DNA of 64,000 bases. Origin: an uncultured Pseudovibrio sp. GTDB taxonomy: Bacteria; Pseudomonadota; Alphaproteobacteria; Rhizobiales; Stappiaceae. Each line of letters begins with the position of its first letter. Within the stretch, counting starts at the first letter, position 1. The position numbers and the translations under genes were made by a program. Below are positions 16,831-27,322 of this stretch, piece by piece. A model generated the notes under the pieces. That model was not told the DNA's origin and searched no databases. It saw only the letters and a program-made list of their open reading frames with translations. The stretch covers positions 27,158 to 91,157 of the forward strand of contig CANMBS010000021.1 in NCBI GenBank assembly GCA_947496145.1. The letters are read 5' to 3'.

Positions 16831-19287
16831 ATGTCTGATCTGAGTTCTGTTGCTTCCTCTTCGTCTCCTGCCAAAGCGGGTGCTTTGCCTGCGGATATTG
16901 CTTTGCGGATTTCTCAGCGGATTGCTGGGGAGATTGGCTGTGCGCCGGGGCAGGTGAATTCTGCGGTGCAGTTGCTGGATGAAGGGTCTACGGTTCCGTT
17001 TATTGCGCGTTACCGTAAAGAAGCGACGGGCGGGTTGGATGATACGCAGCTTCGCACGCTGGAAGAGCGCCTGATTTATATGCGTGAGATGGAAGATCGC
17101 CGCAAAGCGATTGTGAAATCCATCGAAGAGCAGGGCAAGCTCACCGACGAGTTGGCAAAGCAGATTGCGACGGCAGACAACAAAGCCGCACTGGAAGATC
17201 TTTATCTGCCTTACAAAAAGAAGCGCCGGACCAAAGCGCAGATTGCGCGAGAAGCTGGCATTGAGCCATTGGCAGATTTGCTGCTGGGTGATCCGAACAA
17301 GACGCCAGAGAATGAAGCTTCAAGCTTTATTGATGCTGAGAAGGGGTTTGCGGATACCAAGGCGGTACTGGATGGAGCGCGTCAGATCCTCATGGAGCGG
17401 TTTTCTGAGAATGCTCAGCTGGTTGGTAAGTTGCGTAACTATGTGGCGCGTCAGGGGGCTGTGAAGGCGGAGGTTGTTGCTGGCAAGGAGCAGGAAGGGG
17501 CGAAATTCTCTGATTACTTTGGCTATTCTGAGAGTTGGAAGGACATTCCGAGCCACCGGGCGCTGGCGCTGTTGCGTGGTCGCAATGAGGGCATTCTGGC
17601 GCTGGACCTGAAGGTGGATGAGGATGATGTTTCTGCTGTTAAGCCGGTTGAGCAGATGATTGCGGATGCGGCGGGGATTGTGAACAACGGTCGTCCTGCT
17701 GATAAGTGGCTTTCTGATGTATGTCGCTGGACGTGGAAGGTGAAGATTGGCCTTCATGTTGAGCTGGACTTGATGAGCGAGCTGCGTGATAAAGCGGAAG
17801 AAGAAGCGATCAAGGTTTTTGCTCGTAACCTGAAGGATTTGCTGTTGGCAGCGCCCGCTGGGCCGCGTGCGACGCTGGGGCTTGATCCGGGTATTCGGAC
17901 TGGCGTGAAGGTGGCGGTTGTTGATGCAACGGGTAAGTTGGTGGATACGGCGACCATCTACCCATTCCAGCCGCGTAATGACATTCAAGGCTCGCTGGCG
18001 ACCTTGCGGGCGCTGGTTGCCAAACATGGTGTGAGCCTGATTGCGATTGGCAATGGCACAGCAAGCCGTGAGACGGATCGTCTGGCGGCTGATCTGTTAA
18101 AGGATATTCCGGCGGAGCATCGTCCAACCAAGGTGATGGTGAATGAGGCGGGGGCTTCGGTTTACTCTGCTTCTGCGCTGGCGGCGAAGGAAATGCCGGA
18201 TATTGATGTGTCTTTGCGCGGGGCTGCTTCTATTGCGCGTCGTCTGCAAGACCCGCTGGCGGAGCTGGTAAAGATTGAGCCGAAATCCATTGGTGTTGGG
18301 CAGTATCAGCATGATGTGAACCAGACCAAGCTGGCACGCTCGCTGGATGGTGTGGTTGAGGATGCGGTGAACGCGGTTGGGGTTGATCTTAACACGGCGT
18401 CCGCTCCGCTGCTGGCGCATATCTCCGGCCTGACTGAGAGCCTTGCGAAGGCCGTGGTTGAGTATCGGGACACTGTTGGTACCTTTAAAAATCGCAGGCA
18501 ACTGCTGAAAGTGGCTCGTCTTGGGCCGAAGGCGTTTGAGCAGTGTGCGGGCTTCCTGCGGATTGCGGATGGTGAGAACCCTCTGGATGCGTCCTCTGTT
18601 CACCCGGAGGCTTATCCGGTGGCGCAGAAAATCATTAAAGCCTGTGGTCGTGATATTCGGGAGATTATGGGGGCCAATACTCTGGGTTCTCTGGACCCAA
18701 AAGAGTTTACGGATGAAAAGTTCGGTCTGCCGACTGTGAAGGACATCTTTGCAGAGCTGGAAAAGCCGGGGCGTGATCCGCGGCCTGAGTTTAAGACTGC
18801 CTCCTTCCAGGATGGTGTTGAGACCATGCAGGACCTTAAGCCGGGTATGATGCTGGAAGGCACTGTCACCAACGTGACCAACTTCGGTGCCTTCGTTGAT
18901 ATTGGCGTGCATCAGGATGGCTTGGTGCATGTGTCTCAGCTGGCGGACCGGTTCGTGGATGATCCGCGTACGGTGGTGAAGGCTGGCGATATCGTGAAAG
19001 TGCGTGTTGTTGAGGTGGATATTGCCCGCAAACGCATCGGCCTGACCATGCGCAAGGACAGTGCGGATGCTCGCGAAAATGCACGGGAACGGCAGGCTGA
19101 GCGTGGCGCTGGACGCAATCAGGGTGGTGGTCGTCCGGGTGGCGGCAATCGCCCGAATGGCGGTAATCGTGGTGGAGGGCCTCGCGGTGGTGGCCGTGGT
19201 GGCAACAAGCCAGCGGATACTGGTGGCGGTAATAATAACGCTATGGCTGCGGCGCTGGCGGCGGCGTTTAACAAGCCAAAGCGGTAA
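16831..19287 (+). CDS. tex: Tex family RNA-binding transcription accessory protein
   Basis: An 818-residue Tex (transcription accessory protein) homologue. Order of domains: N-terminal helical/HTH region with [19 protein letters not shown], a YqgF/RNase H-like fold around [17 protein letters not shown] (about 352-368), helix-hairpin-helix segments ([40 protein letters not shown]) and a C-terminal S1 domain ([20 protein letters not shown], about 671-690). The last 70 residues are a Gly/Arg/Asn-rich tail typical of alphaproteobacterial copies and likely to add nucleic-acid affinity. Tex binds nucleic acid and influences transcription; it acts in the cytoplasm. Confidence 0.95.
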   Translation: MSDLSSVASSSSPAKAGALPADIALRISQRIAGEIGCAPGQVNSAVQLLDEGSTVPFIARYRKEATGGLDDTQLRTLEERLIYMREMEDRRKAIVKSIEEQGKLTDELAKQIATADNKAALEDLYLPYKKKRRTKAQIAREAGIEPLADLLLGDPNKTPENEASSFIDAEKGFADTKAVLDGARQILMERFSENAQLVGKLRNYVARQGAVKAEVVAGKEQEGAKFSDYFGYSESWKDIPSHRALALLRGRNEGILALDLKVDEDDVSAVKPVEQMIADAAGIVNNGRPADKWLSDVCRWTWKVKIGLHVELDLMSELRDKAEEEAIKVFARNLKDLLLAAPAGPRATLGLDPGIRTGVKVAVVDATGKLVDTATIYPFQPRNDIQGSLATLRALVAKHGVSLIAIGNGTASRETDRLAADLLKDIPAEHRPTKVMVNEAGASVYSASALAAKEMPDIDVSLRGAASIARRLQDPLAELVKIEPKSIGVGQYQHDVNQTKLARSLDGVVEDAVNAVGVDLNTASAPLLAHISGLTESLAKAVVEYRDTVGTFKNRRQLLKVARLGPKAFEQCAGFLRIADGENPLDASSVHPEAYPVAQKIIKACGRDIREIMGANTLGSLDPKEFTDEKFGLPTVKDIFAELEKPGRDPRPEFKTASFQDGVETMQDLKPGMMLEGTVTNVTNFGAFVDIGVHQDGLVHVSQLADRFVDDPRTVVKAGDIVKVRVVEVDIARKRIGLTMRKDSADARENARERQAERGAGRNQGGGRPGGGNRPNGGNRGGGPRGGGRGGNKPADTGGGNNNAMAAALAAAFNKPKR

Positions 19288-19309
19288 AAGTCTTACACTG
19301 AATACTCTA

Positions 19310-19340
19310 AAGCCCATTGGTTCTGCTGATGGGCTTTTTT
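19310..19340 (+). terminator. Rho-independent terminator of tex
   Basis: AAGCCCAT (19310-19317) and ATGGGCTT (19329-19336) form an 8-bp stem with an 11-base loop and end in TTTTTT. Confidence 0.9.
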
Positions 19341-19456
19341 GATTTCAGGTTGGCGGTTAAGAGACTAGTAGGTCTTCCTGATACATCTGATTGAAATTTG
19401 CTGCATAACTAGCCAAAACCATAGTTGAATCGCATTCTTTTTAGAAAGCTAAGCCA

Positions 19457-20794
19457 ATGAGTGACTTTGGCAAATCATCACGGCGTAAGCGTATCTTCTT
19501 TCAGGCCGAAGATTTGGCGCGGCGCTGCATTGATCTGGTGATGGATCTTCCTGAGGGTGTTGCCGAGCAAATCTTCATTGAGTTTGATGCTGCCCGCATT
19601 ATGCGGCAGGCACGGGCGGCTGATGAGGCCTTGGAGGCAGCGCATGGGAATTTGCCGCTGCATGGCGTGACCGTCTCTCTCAAAGACATCATTGATGAAA
19701 AAGGTGTTGTGACCAGCGTGGGCTCGGCGTTCTTGCGGGATCGATCTCCGGCTTGTGAAGATGCAAAGATTGTCTCTCAGCTCTGTGCTGCCGGGGCTAT
19801 TCCTTTTGGCCGGACCAACATGAGCGAGATGGCTTATACGGGGCTGGGGCTGAACCCGCATTATGGCACGCCGCCGAATGTGAGCGATCCAGCGCGGATT
19901 CCGGGTGGGTCGTCCTCGGGAGCTTCGGCGAGTGTCGGGCTGGGCCTGTGTGATGCGGCGCTGGCGACTGACACGGGCGGGTCTGTGCGTATTCCGGCGG
20001 CGTTGAATGGGCTTTACGGGTTCAAACCAACGCGCTCCAGCGTGTCCAGCAAAGGACTGTTTTCCATTTGCCCTTCCTTCGACAGTGTGGGGCCGATTGC
20101 TCGTTCCTTAAGTTTATGCGCAAGGCTGCATGCGGTGCTTTCCGGGCAGTGTCCGGCTCCTTCAAGAAGAAGTAATCTGGATGGGCTGCATGTGGGGTTA
20201 CTGGCTTTCCCCATGACAGAGGGGTTGGATACGCAGGTTTCTGCGGATTTTGACAGGGCCTTGCAGGCTATACGGGATGCCGGGGCAATCATTGCGCCGG
20301 TGTCTGAGCCCGCGCTTGCGCACGGGGCGGAGTATCTGGGCAAGCTGTGCAGCTATGAGACGATTGCGTTGATCGGCGGGTATCTGGAGGGGCTGAAGGC
20401 GACGGGTGATCCTTATGTGGTGGAGCGTATTCTTAAAGCCACTGAGGTGAGCAGTAAGGATATGGAGGAGGCGCGTTCCAAACGTTCAGAGGCGATCCGC
20501 AGCTTTAAGGAGCTGGCTGCGAAGTTTGATGTTCTGATTGCGCCGACTGTGCCAGTCATTGCACCGTTGCTGGAGGAGATTGACCGTATTCGTGACCGGG
20601 TCGGGCCTCAGCTTTCGCAAAACACGCGAGCGGTGAACTGGGTGGATGGGTGTGCGGCGAGCCTTCCGATGAATGTGCATGGCACACCGGGGACAGGGTT
20701 GATGGTGTTTGGTGCCTCTGGAACCGACTGGCATGTGCTTGAAATGGCAAGCCTCATTGACAAGGTGATTGCTCCTGCGCGACTAAAGGGCTGA
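19457..20794 (+). CDS. Amidase-signature family hydrolase
   Basis: A 445-residue amidase of the Ser-cisSer-Lys class. Lys76 lies in VSLKDIID, the cis-serine in GGSSSGASAS (150-159) and the nucleophile Ser176 in DTGGSVRIPAA. These enzymes hydrolyse C-N amide bonds; GatA is another branch, but gatB/gatC are absent and the C-terminal region is shorter, so a catabolic amidase (for example of the allophanate or aryl-amide type) is more likely. The following YaiI-type gene starts 22 bases after the stop and may be cotranscribed. Confidence 0.85.
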   Translation: MSDFGKSSRRKRIFFQAEDLARRCIDLVMDLPEGVAEQIFIEFDAARIMRQARAADEALEAAHGNLPLHGVTVSLKDIIDEKGVVTSVGSAFLRDRSPACEDAKIVSQLCAAGAIPFGRTNMSEMAYTGLGLNPHYGTPPNVSDPARIPGGSSSGASASVGLGLCDAALATDTGGSVRIPAALNGLYGFKPTRSSVSSKGLFSICPSFDSVGPIARSLSLCARLHAVLSGQCPAPSRRSNLDGLHVGLLAFPMTEGLDTQVSADFDRALQAIRDAGAIIAPVSEPALAHGAEYLGKLCSYETIALIGGYLEGLKATGDPYVVERILKATEVSSKDMEEARSKRSEAIRSFKELAAKFDVLIAPTVPVIAPLLEEIDRIRDRVGPQLSQNTRAVNWVDGCAASLPMNVHGTPGTGLMVFGASGTDWHVLEMASLIDKVIAPARLKG

Positions 20795-20816
20795 CTAAAG
20801 CAGGAGATGTGCCGCT

Positions 20817-21296
20817 GTGACCAGCGCGAAGAAGATCACTATTTACATTGATGCAGATGCCTGTCCGGTAAAGGATGAGGTTTACAAGGTTGCAGACCGA
20901 TATCGCCTGAAGGTGTTTGTTGTGGCTAACAGTTTCATCAATACACCACGGGACATGGATATTGAGCGGGTGATCGTACCTGAAGGCCCGGATGTTGCGG
21001 ATGACTGGATTGCCGACCGGGCCGTGCCGGGTGATATTGTGGTTACCCAGGATATTCCGCTGGCGGACCGTGTTGTAAAGGCTGGTGCGATTGCGCTGTC
21101 GCCAAAGGGCAAGGTGTTTGACGAGGCCTCCATCGGGATGGCGCTGGCAACGCGCAACCTGATGGAAGACCTGCGTAGTTTTGGGGAGCAGACCGGCGGG
21201 CCGAGGCCGTTTTCGCAAAAAGACCGCTCCCAGTTCTTGCAGAAGATGGATCAGATTATCCAGCAGTTGAAGCGGCAAGGGTTTGCTGCTGGTTGA
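20817..21296 (+). CDS. YaiI/YqxD family (DUF188) PIN-like protein
   Basis: A 159-residue member of the UPF0178/DUF188 family. The hallmarks are [18 protein letters not shown] at the N-terminus and [20 protein letters not shown], acidic residues that form a PIN-nuclease-like site. The start codon is GTG. The biochemical role of the family is not established. Confidence 0.9.
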   Translation: MTSAKKITIYIDADACPVKDEVYKVADRYRLKVFVVANSFINTPRDMDIERVIVPEGPDVADDWIADRAVPGDIVVTQDIPLADRVVKAGAIALSPKGKVFDEASIGMALATRNLMEDLRSFGEQTGGPRPFSQKDRSQFLQKMDQIIQQLKRQGFAAG

Positions 21297-21307
21297 TCCT
21301 TGCTGTC

Positions 21308-22054
21308 TTAGATCAGACGAGCTGACACGCCGCCATCTGCCAGTATTGATGCTCCGGTGATGAAAGACGCATCCTGCGAGAGGAGAAAGGCTGCGGTTTT
21401 TGCGATTTCCTCAGCAGAGGCCATGCGCTTTAGAGCATGAAGTTCTGCGATTTGCTCGTGCGTTGCCGGGTCGTCTCCTGCCATTGCTGTTTTGGTGCCA
21501 CCGGGAAGCAGGGCGTTGACGCGGATATTATCTGCGCCAAGGTCTGCTGCGAGTGATTTGACCAGACCTAACAGGCCCGCTTTGGAGGCTGCATAAGCTC
21601 CCATTCCGGGCATGCCGCCGTTGCTGTAGCCGACGAAGGAGCCTGTGAAAAGCAGGGCACCGCCAGTTTCTTTCAGGGCCGGAATTTGTGCTTTGGCTGC
21701 GTAAAAGGCGCTATTGAGATTTGTGTTCAGCACATCCAGCCAGTTTTGCGTGTTCATAGTCTCAAGCGGACTGAGATCGCCAACCGTGCCAGCGTTGTTG
21801 AATGCACCGTGAAGAGCGCCAAAGTGTTGTCTGGCGTGTTCGACCAGTGCGTTGGCGTAGCTTTCACTGGCGACGTCACCAGCCATATAGGTGGCGTTTC
21901 CTCCAGCTTCTTTGATCCGGTCACATACCTGCTTCAGGTGATCTTCTCTTCTGGCTCCAAGAACTACATTAGCTCCTTTTTGAGCAAAGAAGGTTGCGGC
22001 AGCTGCGCCAATTCCGCTGCTGGCTCCTGTGATGATGTAGGTAGTGTTTTGCAT
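21308..22054 (-). CDS. Short-chain dehydrogenase/reductase (SDR)
   Basis: A 248-residue classical SDR. The nucleotide motif TGASSGIGAAAA is at residues 8-19, NNAG follows, the catalytic Ser lies in LFTGSFVG, and the Tyr-x3-Lys pair is YAASK. Arg-rich GARREDHL after beta-strand 2 points to NADP(H). The start at 22054 has an AGGAGG site; a longer frame upstream is rejected. The substrate is unknown. It is convergent with the YaiI-type gene. Confidence 0.9.
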   Translation of the reverse strand: MQNTTYIITGASSGIGAAAATFFAQKGANVVLGARREDHLKQVCDRIKEAGGNATYMAGDVASESYANALVEHARQHFGALHGAFNNAGTVGDLSPLETMNTQNWLDVLNTNLNSAFYAAKAQIPALKETGGALLFTGSFVGYSNGGMPGMGAYAASKAGLLGLVKSLAADLGADNIRVNALLPGGTKTAMAGDDPATHEQIAELHALKRMASAEEIAKTAAFLLSQDASFITGASILADGGVSARLI

Positions 22055-22254
22055 CGACTTCCTCCTTTGTGGACTGGAGATAAGTATCTTCACTCCTATG
22101 GGAGGCAGCCACCCGAAAGGCGAGGAGACCAGTCATTCTGAGCGGAAAAGTTCATCTGGTGAAAACGCACATGTGGTTGGTGGATGCCTCTTTATCGACA
22201 AAGTTGCGCGGTTTTGTGGGTCTCAATTCTCGATAGACATCAGGTCGTTTCCCC

Positions 22255-23322
22255 ATGCCTCTTTTAAATATGCGAGTGTCTGCTGCGCTCAGCCTTGCCG
22301 TGTTTTTATCACTTTCCGTTTCATCTGCTCATGCGAAGTGGAAGAACCCGGCTGATCGATATGCAGAGGCTTATAAAGAGTATCTGGGGGCGGCTTGTCC
22401 AATCGCTTCTGACAATATCAGGCACTTCGTTTACTTTGCCAGAGATCGTGAGGGGATTAAGGATCATCCGTTCCTTGAGCATGACCGGTTTGTGGGGGCG
22501 CAGATTATGTATCCGTGGCGTTCACTTGAAACGGTGAAGGGTACCTATGATTTCTCCTTGATTGAAGAGGATCTTGCCTACCTTAATGCAAGGGGTAAAA
22601 CGCTCTTCATTCAGCTTCAGGATGCTTCGTTTGATCCGAATTATATTCCTGTTCCGGATTATCTGCTGGCTGATGCATATGCCGGTGGTGCGGTTCAGCA
22701 GCTGGATGACAGCAAGAAGCCAGAGGGCTGGGTTGCGAAACGATGGAACGGCGACGTTCAGGAGCGGTTTGCGAAACTTCTGCTGGCTTTGGGAGAAGCA
22801 TTTGACGGACGGATTGAGGGGCTTAATCTTCAGGAATCAGCCATTGGTGTATCAGCAGAGCAGGATGAACGGTTTACTCCCGTGGGTTATGTTGAGGGGC
22901 TGAAACGCAATATGTCTGCGCTGAAAGCGGCGTTTCCAACCTCTGTAGGTATGCAGTATGCGAACTTTACTCCCGGCGAATGGCTGCCGTGGGAAGATAA
23001 AGGCCAGCTGAAATCCATTTATGAGCACGGCGAGGCAATTGGGGTTGGTCTGGGTGCACCGGACTTAATGGTCAGGCGGCGCGGGCAACTTAATCACCCA
23101 ATCGCGATGATGCATGAGCAGGATTACACTGCGCCTCTTGGTATCGCCATTCAGGATGGCAACTACACTGGTCGTACTGGTACGACGGAAGTGATTGAGA
23201 GCAAACAGAATATCGTGCCACTGCTGCATGCTTTCGCGCAGGATTTTCTGAAGGTGGACTATATGTTCTGGGTTAATCAGGAACCGTATTTTGAGAAGGA
23301 CGTGCTGAGCTGCTTTGAATAA
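22255..23322 (+). CDS. Secreted TIM-barrel protein, glycoside-hydrolase-like
   Basis: A 355-residue protein with a clear signal peptide (MPLLNMRVSAALSLAVFLSL then SVSSAHA, cut near residue 27). The mature part looks like a clan-A type (beta/alpha)8 barrel: YPWRSLETVKGTYDFSLIEED resembles the opening of GH42/GH5-like barrels, and GLNLQESAIGV sits where the acid/base Glu is usually found (N-x-Q-E). A possible second acidic residue lies in MHEQDYTAP. No carbohydrate-binding module is visible and I cannot assign a GH family. It would act in the periplasm or outside the cell. Confidence 0.6.
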   Translation: MPLLNMRVSAALSLAVFLSLSVSSAHAKWKNPADRYAEAYKEYLGAACPIASDNIRHFVYFARDREGIKDHPFLEHDRFVGAQIMYPWRSLETVKGTYDFSLIEEDLAYLNARGKTLFIQLQDASFDPNYIPVPDYLLADAYAGGAVQQLDDSKKPEGWVAKRWNGDVQERFAKLLLALGEAFDGRIEGLNLQESAIGVSAEQDERFTPVGYVEGLKRNMSALKAAFPTSVGMQYANFTPGEWLPWEDKGQLKSIYEHGEAIGVGLGAPDLMVRRRGQLNHPIAMMHEQDYTAPLGIAIQDGNYTGRTGTTEVIESKQNIVPLLHAFAQDFLKVDYMFWVNQEPYFEKDVLSCFE

Positions 23323-23520
23323 TGGCTCTGGAAGAAGAGTGGGGTGAGCGTTGTGTGTTTCGCCTTGCCGCAATTCCCTACAAATGCGGGGCGGATCAGG
23401 AAGCCGGAGCAAAAGAGGCAGATGTTTGCTAAAGCGTGTACTGCGCTCATTTAAAAAATCACAATTTGCCCTTTAGTAATGTCAGCTCTAAGCCCGTTAA
23501 AGCAACAGAGGAGAGTGGCA

Positions 23521-23877
23521 TGCTAAAACATATTTTCGGGGCAATCACTTTTGCTTGTCTTGTTTTTGCCTTACAAAATGCAATGGCGCTTAGTGTCGTG
23601 AAAAAATGTGCTCGAAGTCGGTACAGAACAATGAAGTTGTCGTAAAGCTCGTTTTGGGTGGTAACAATGCCCGCTTACGGCCTGCTGTAATTAAAGCAGC
23701 CCTTTTTATCTGGTAATTGCGGATTTATCGGAGGAGAGAAAGAGTACCACTGTACTGCCAGAAAAGCTCAAACATTAAGTCCTGCTCCTGTTACTGCTGA
23801 AGTCATTATGTGGGCCGTTGATGGGTCCGGCGGTTTGAGTGAGTATGGCGAAACTCAGAGAATGAAGTGCATGTAAT
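23521..23877 (+). pseudogene. Decayed gene for a small secreted protein
   Basis: A strong GAGGAG site precedes MLKHIFGAITFACLVFALQN and AMALS, a good signal peptide. The frame stops after 41 codons. In the next frame the text continues as CSKSVQNNEVVVKLVLGGNN and ARLRPAVIKAALFI, and in the third frame as NCGFIGGEKEYHCTARKAQ through VIMWAVDGSGGLSEYGETQR to a stop at about 23877. Two frameshifts in a cysteine-bearing exported protein of about 115 residues would explain all three pieces. No family is recognised, so the reconstruction rests on the continuity of plausible protein text only. Confidence 0.4.
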
Positions 23878-24161
23878 GCTTATGCCGTGTTTATCTAAAC
23901 ATGAGCATTGTCTCCCTGCGGTAACAATATTTTATGGTGCGGCAACTTTTCGTTGACAGGTTCGCTGTTTCATTCCTCATTCATACATGAGGCGTTGAAA
24001 CCTTTTGTCAGCGGTAATCGCTCCCGTCGCTAGCGGATCTTTTATGCCTTTTTCTGATGCCGCAAACTCTTTGCTATGAGCGGGAGGGCGGTGAATACAA
24101 TACCTCTTTCGGGGGGAATAAACCCGCCTGAAGGCACTTCATAAGACCTGCGGACACATCA

Positions 24162-24203
24162 CAGAAGCTGGTGGGAACCTCTGCCTCCGGAGAAAAGCTT
24201 CTG
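24162..24203. other. Inverted repeat in the leader of the Sel1 gene
   Basis: CAGAAGCT (24162-24169) and AGCTTCTG (24196-24203) are perfectly complementary around 26 bases. There is no U-run after it in either direction. It could be a regulatory hairpin or part of a small RNA; the surrounding 24050-24240 has further GC-rich pairs but I cannot name a riboswitch class. Confidence 0.35.
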
Positions 24204-24344
24204 TTGCTATGTAAGAGGTGTCTTTTCTCGCTGTCCGATAGTATCTATGTAAATTTTTAATTAATAATAAGTATTGATATAGCTTGTGTGTAGTAATAAA
24301 GAGAAGTGTCATTTAAGTTGTATATAAAATTTAGAAGAAGAGAT

Positions 24345-26675
24345 ATGTCGTCACTGTTTGTTAAAGTAATCTTTCTGGCTTTTGTTGTGGTTGCGCCATT
24401 TTCAGAGATGCCTCCTGCTTATGCTGGAGATTTTCAATCCCTTACTCAAGGCGCGGAAACAGGTGATGCCGACGCGCAGTATAAACTTGGGGTTGCCTAT
24501 GATGAGGGAGAAGGCGTTGCTCAGAGTGACACTGAGGCGGAGAAATGGTATCGGCTTGCTGCTGAGCAAGGACATGCCAAAGCGCAGAATAGCCTCGGGC
24601 TTATGTACTACAACGGAAGCGATGTACTCCAGAATTACGCAGAGGGGTTGAAGTGGTTCCGGGCTGCAGTTGAGCAAGGTAGCAGCGATGCGCAATATAA
24701 TCTCGGGTATATCCATAAAAATGGAATAGGCGTACCGCAGAGCTTTGCGGAGGCTCTTAAATGGTACAGGCTTGCCGTTGAACAGGGCAATGCCGACGCA
24801 CAAAATGGTCTTGGAAATATGTACTACGCCGGGCAAGGCGTACCACAGAGTTATGCAGAGGCTTTAAAATGGTTCAGGGCAGCAGCAGAGCAGGACCATG
24901 CCACAGCGCAAATTAGTCTCGGGCACATGTACAAAAGTTCACAGGGCGTATCACAAGACTTTGCCGAAGCTCTGAAATGGTACAGGCGTGCTGCTGAACA
25001 GGGTAACCCCTATGCGCAATATGAGCTCGGGTTTATGTACGTTATGGGTGCAGGTGTACCACGCAGTTATGAGGAAGCGGTAAAATGGTACAGACTTGCT
25101 GCTGAGCAGGGCTATGCCTTTGCGCAATATACTCTCGGAGTCAGTTATGCCGGGGGGCAAGGTGTAGCGCACAGTTATGAGCAGGCAGCAAAGTGGTATG
25201 GGCTTGCTGCTGAGCAGGGGCAAAGGCAGGCACAAAATTATCTCGCGGACTTGTACCGGGATGGGCAAGGGGTCACCCAAAGCTATGAGGAGGCGGCTAA
25301 ATGGTACAAGCTTTCTGCTGAACAGGGTCTTGCTGAAGCGCAAAATAGCCTTGGAGACTTTTACAAAAGCGGACAGGGCGTTGCTCAGAGCTATGACAAG
25401 GCCGTAAAATGGTACAGACTTGCCGCTGAACAGAGCCATGCTGAAGCACGAAACAGTCTTGGGGAACTGTACGCCAATGGAGAAGGCGTTGCTCAGAATT
25501 ATGAGGAAGCAGCTAAATGGTACAAGCTGGCCGATGAACGGGGGCACACGTCAGCGCGATATAATCTTGGATACATGTATGCCATTGGGCGAGGTGTGGC
25601 GCAGGACTATGAAGAGGCGGCAAAATTGTACAAGTACGCTGCCGAGCAAGGCCATTCTCAAGCACAAAATAATCTCGGGGAGCTCTACGCCAATGGACAG
25701 GGTGTAGCGCAGAACTATGAGGAGGCGGTTGAATGGTATCAGTCTGCCGCCGAACAAGGCCATGCAAGGGCGCAATATAATTACGCAGGTATGTATGCCA
25801 GGGGCGATGGCGTCGCTCAAAGCAATATACAAGCATATGTCTGGTATTCTGTTGCAGCCGCAAATGGGTTTGTGAAGGCGGAAGAGGCGAAGGATCTGAC
25901 CGCAAAGCAGCTCAACCACAAAGATTTAGAACAAGCCCGGCAAAAGGAAGTTGCTCTTAAACAAAAGCTCAGTGGTGAGTACTTTCAATCTATCGCTAAA
26001 GCCGCTCAAGACGGTGATGTTGAAGCGCAATATAAGCTTGGGCGCGCGTACGATGACGGGGACGGCGCACCAAAGGATTATTGGGAAGCTGCAAAATGGT
26101 ACAGGCTTGCTGCAGAGCAGGGCCATGCTGCCGCACAAACCTATCTCGGGTCCATGTACAGCAATGGCCAAGGCGTAGAACTGGATAATGCAGAAGCAGT
26201 AAAGTGGTTCAGGCTCGCCGCTGAACAGGGCCATGCCACCGCTCAAAGTTATCTGGGGTATATGTACGTAAGAGGGGAAGGCGTACCAAAAGATTATGTG
26301 AAGGCTGCTAAATTGATCAGGCTTGCCGCCGAGCAAGGCATTGCCAAAGCACAACATAATCTGGGTGTCATGCTTGCTCGTGGAACCGGTGTGGCAAAGG
26401 ATGATGCTGAGGCGGTAAAATGGTTCAGGCGTGCTGCTGAACAGGGCTATGCCAGAGCGCAGTTTTCTCTCGGAGACAGCTACGAGAAAGGGAAGGGTAT
26501 AGCCAGGAGCCATATGAAGGCCTACCTTTGGTATTCTATGGTAGCTGATAAAAGAGGGTTTGAATTAGCGGCACTTGCTAAAGACCGGGTCACAAAGAAG
26601 CTCACACCTCAAGAATTGTCTCAAGCCCAACAAGAGCAATCTGCTCTTTATGAGAAACTGAAGCGCAAGCAATAA
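24345..26675 (+). CDS. Exported Sel1-like repeat protein with two repeat modules
   Basis: A 776-residue protein with an N-terminal signal peptide (MSSLFVKVIFLAFVVVAPFS then EMPPAYA). The rest is tandem 36-residue Sel1/TPR-like repeats of the form DAQYxLGxxYxxGxGVxQxY followed by EAxKWYRLAAEQGHA. About fourteen occur in module 1 (to about residue 500) and five or six in module 2 (about 555-735). Each module ends the same way: a YVWYSVAAANG / YLWYSMVADKRG repeat and then an LTxKxLxxxxLxQARQ-type helix. Sel1 proteins scaffold complexes, often in signalling, cell envelope or host interaction. The start at 24345 gives the signal peptide; GTG at 24306 would add a charged leader. Confidence 0.9.
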   Translation: MSSLFVKVIFLAFVVVAPFSEMPPAYAGDFQSLTQGAETGDADAQYKLGVAYDEGEGVAQSDTEAEKWYRLAAEQGHAKAQNSLGLMYYNGSDVLQNYAEGLKWFRAAVEQGSSDAQYNLGYIHKNGIGVPQSFAEALKWYRLAVEQGNADAQNGLGNMYYAGQGVPQSYAEALKWFRAAAEQDHATAQISLGHMYKSSQGVSQDFAEALKWYRRAAEQGNPYAQYELGFMYVMGAGVPRSYEEAVKWYRLAAEQGYAFAQYTLGVSYAGGQGVAHSYEQAAKWYGLAAEQGQRQAQNYLADLYRDGQGVTQSYEEAAKWYKLSAEQGLAEAQNSLGDFYKSGQGVAQSYDKAVKWYRLAAEQSHAEARNSLGELYANGEGVAQNYEEAAKWYKLADERGHTSARYNLGYMYAIGRGVAQDYEEAAKLYKYAAEQGHSQAQNNLGELYANGQGVAQNYEEAVEWYQSAAEQGHARAQYNYAGMYARGDGVAQSNIQAYVWYSVAAANGFVKAEEAKDLTAKQLNHKDLEQARQKEVALKQKLSGEYFQSIAKAAQDGDVEAQYKLGRAYDDGDGAPKDYWEAAKWYRLAAEQGHAAAQTYLGSMYSNGQGVELDNAEAVKWFRLAAEQGHATAQSYLGYMYVRGEGVPKDYVKAAKLIRLAAEQGIAKAQHNLGVMLARGTGVAKDDAEAVKWFRRAAEQGYARAQFSLGDSYEKGKGIARSHMKAYLWYSMVADKRGFELAALAKDRVTKKLTPQELSQAQQEQSALYEKLKRKQ

Positions 26676-27322
26676 TCGGAGATTACCTTGCTGGTTGCGA
26701 GAAACTTTCGGGAAGGCTGGCCTGCGCAGGGTTATGCTACGCGCCTAAAACCAGTCAGCGGCTCTCGCTTTATTCATCTCTGGTTTGTGTGTTTTTGCTA
26801 GCCGCACTCCATGTGCCTGAATTTATGACTTTAAGTCTGCGCAGGCTGAAGGGGATCTTATGCCCTTCCTCCAAGTGCAGGCATGCTGAATATGGCGCAC
26901 GCAATTGGGCAGGAGGACGGTCCATCGCGGGGCGTGGGGGCTGGTGGTTGCCGCCTTTATTCAGTCTGTCATGAGTGCCTGCTGGTCTGCGGTTGGGCAA
27001 ACTTTTGATCGCAGACCAGCATTTTTGTATGGGGTGAGCGATGCACTCTGCTTATTCGCGAGCTCAGGGGGATGGGTCCCTGAGCAAGTCAGGGATGACG
27101 TCGAAGAGGTACGTTTTGCTTGGTTAAGTGCTTTGATTTGCATTGCAGTGCTCCGGCAAATGGTAGTCCATTCCGTTATGCCGCACACGTGAGGCGCGAT
27201 GCCGTGCTGAGATTGCAAGTGGATTTTGCAATTTCTGCTGCACAGGAGCCTTTGGCTCCCGTGTTATTAGTTGTAATAAAACAAATAGTTATCTTGAATT
27301 ATTTGCTGTCACTGTCAAAGGG
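26676..27322. other. Intergenic region with one short palindromic repeat
   Basis: About 650 bp without a supportable gene. Open frames on both strands lack binding sites and family resemblance. It contains the alphaproteobacterial-type hairpin listed at 27077-27095. Confidence 0.5.
27077..27095. repeat. Short palindrome of a type common in alphaproteobacterial spacers
   Basis: TCCCTGA-GCAAG-TCAGGGA, embedded in GGGTCCCTGAGCAAGTCAGG and ATGACG, is a variant of the GGGTCCCGGATCAAGTCCGG-type hairpin I recall from many alphaproteobacterial intergenic regions. Only one copy is in this window. Confidence 0.5.

Noticed and set aside
18097..19317. 406-codon open frame antisense to tex
   Set aside because: Shadow frame with low-complexity Thr-rich start produced by the Gly-rich tail of Tex.
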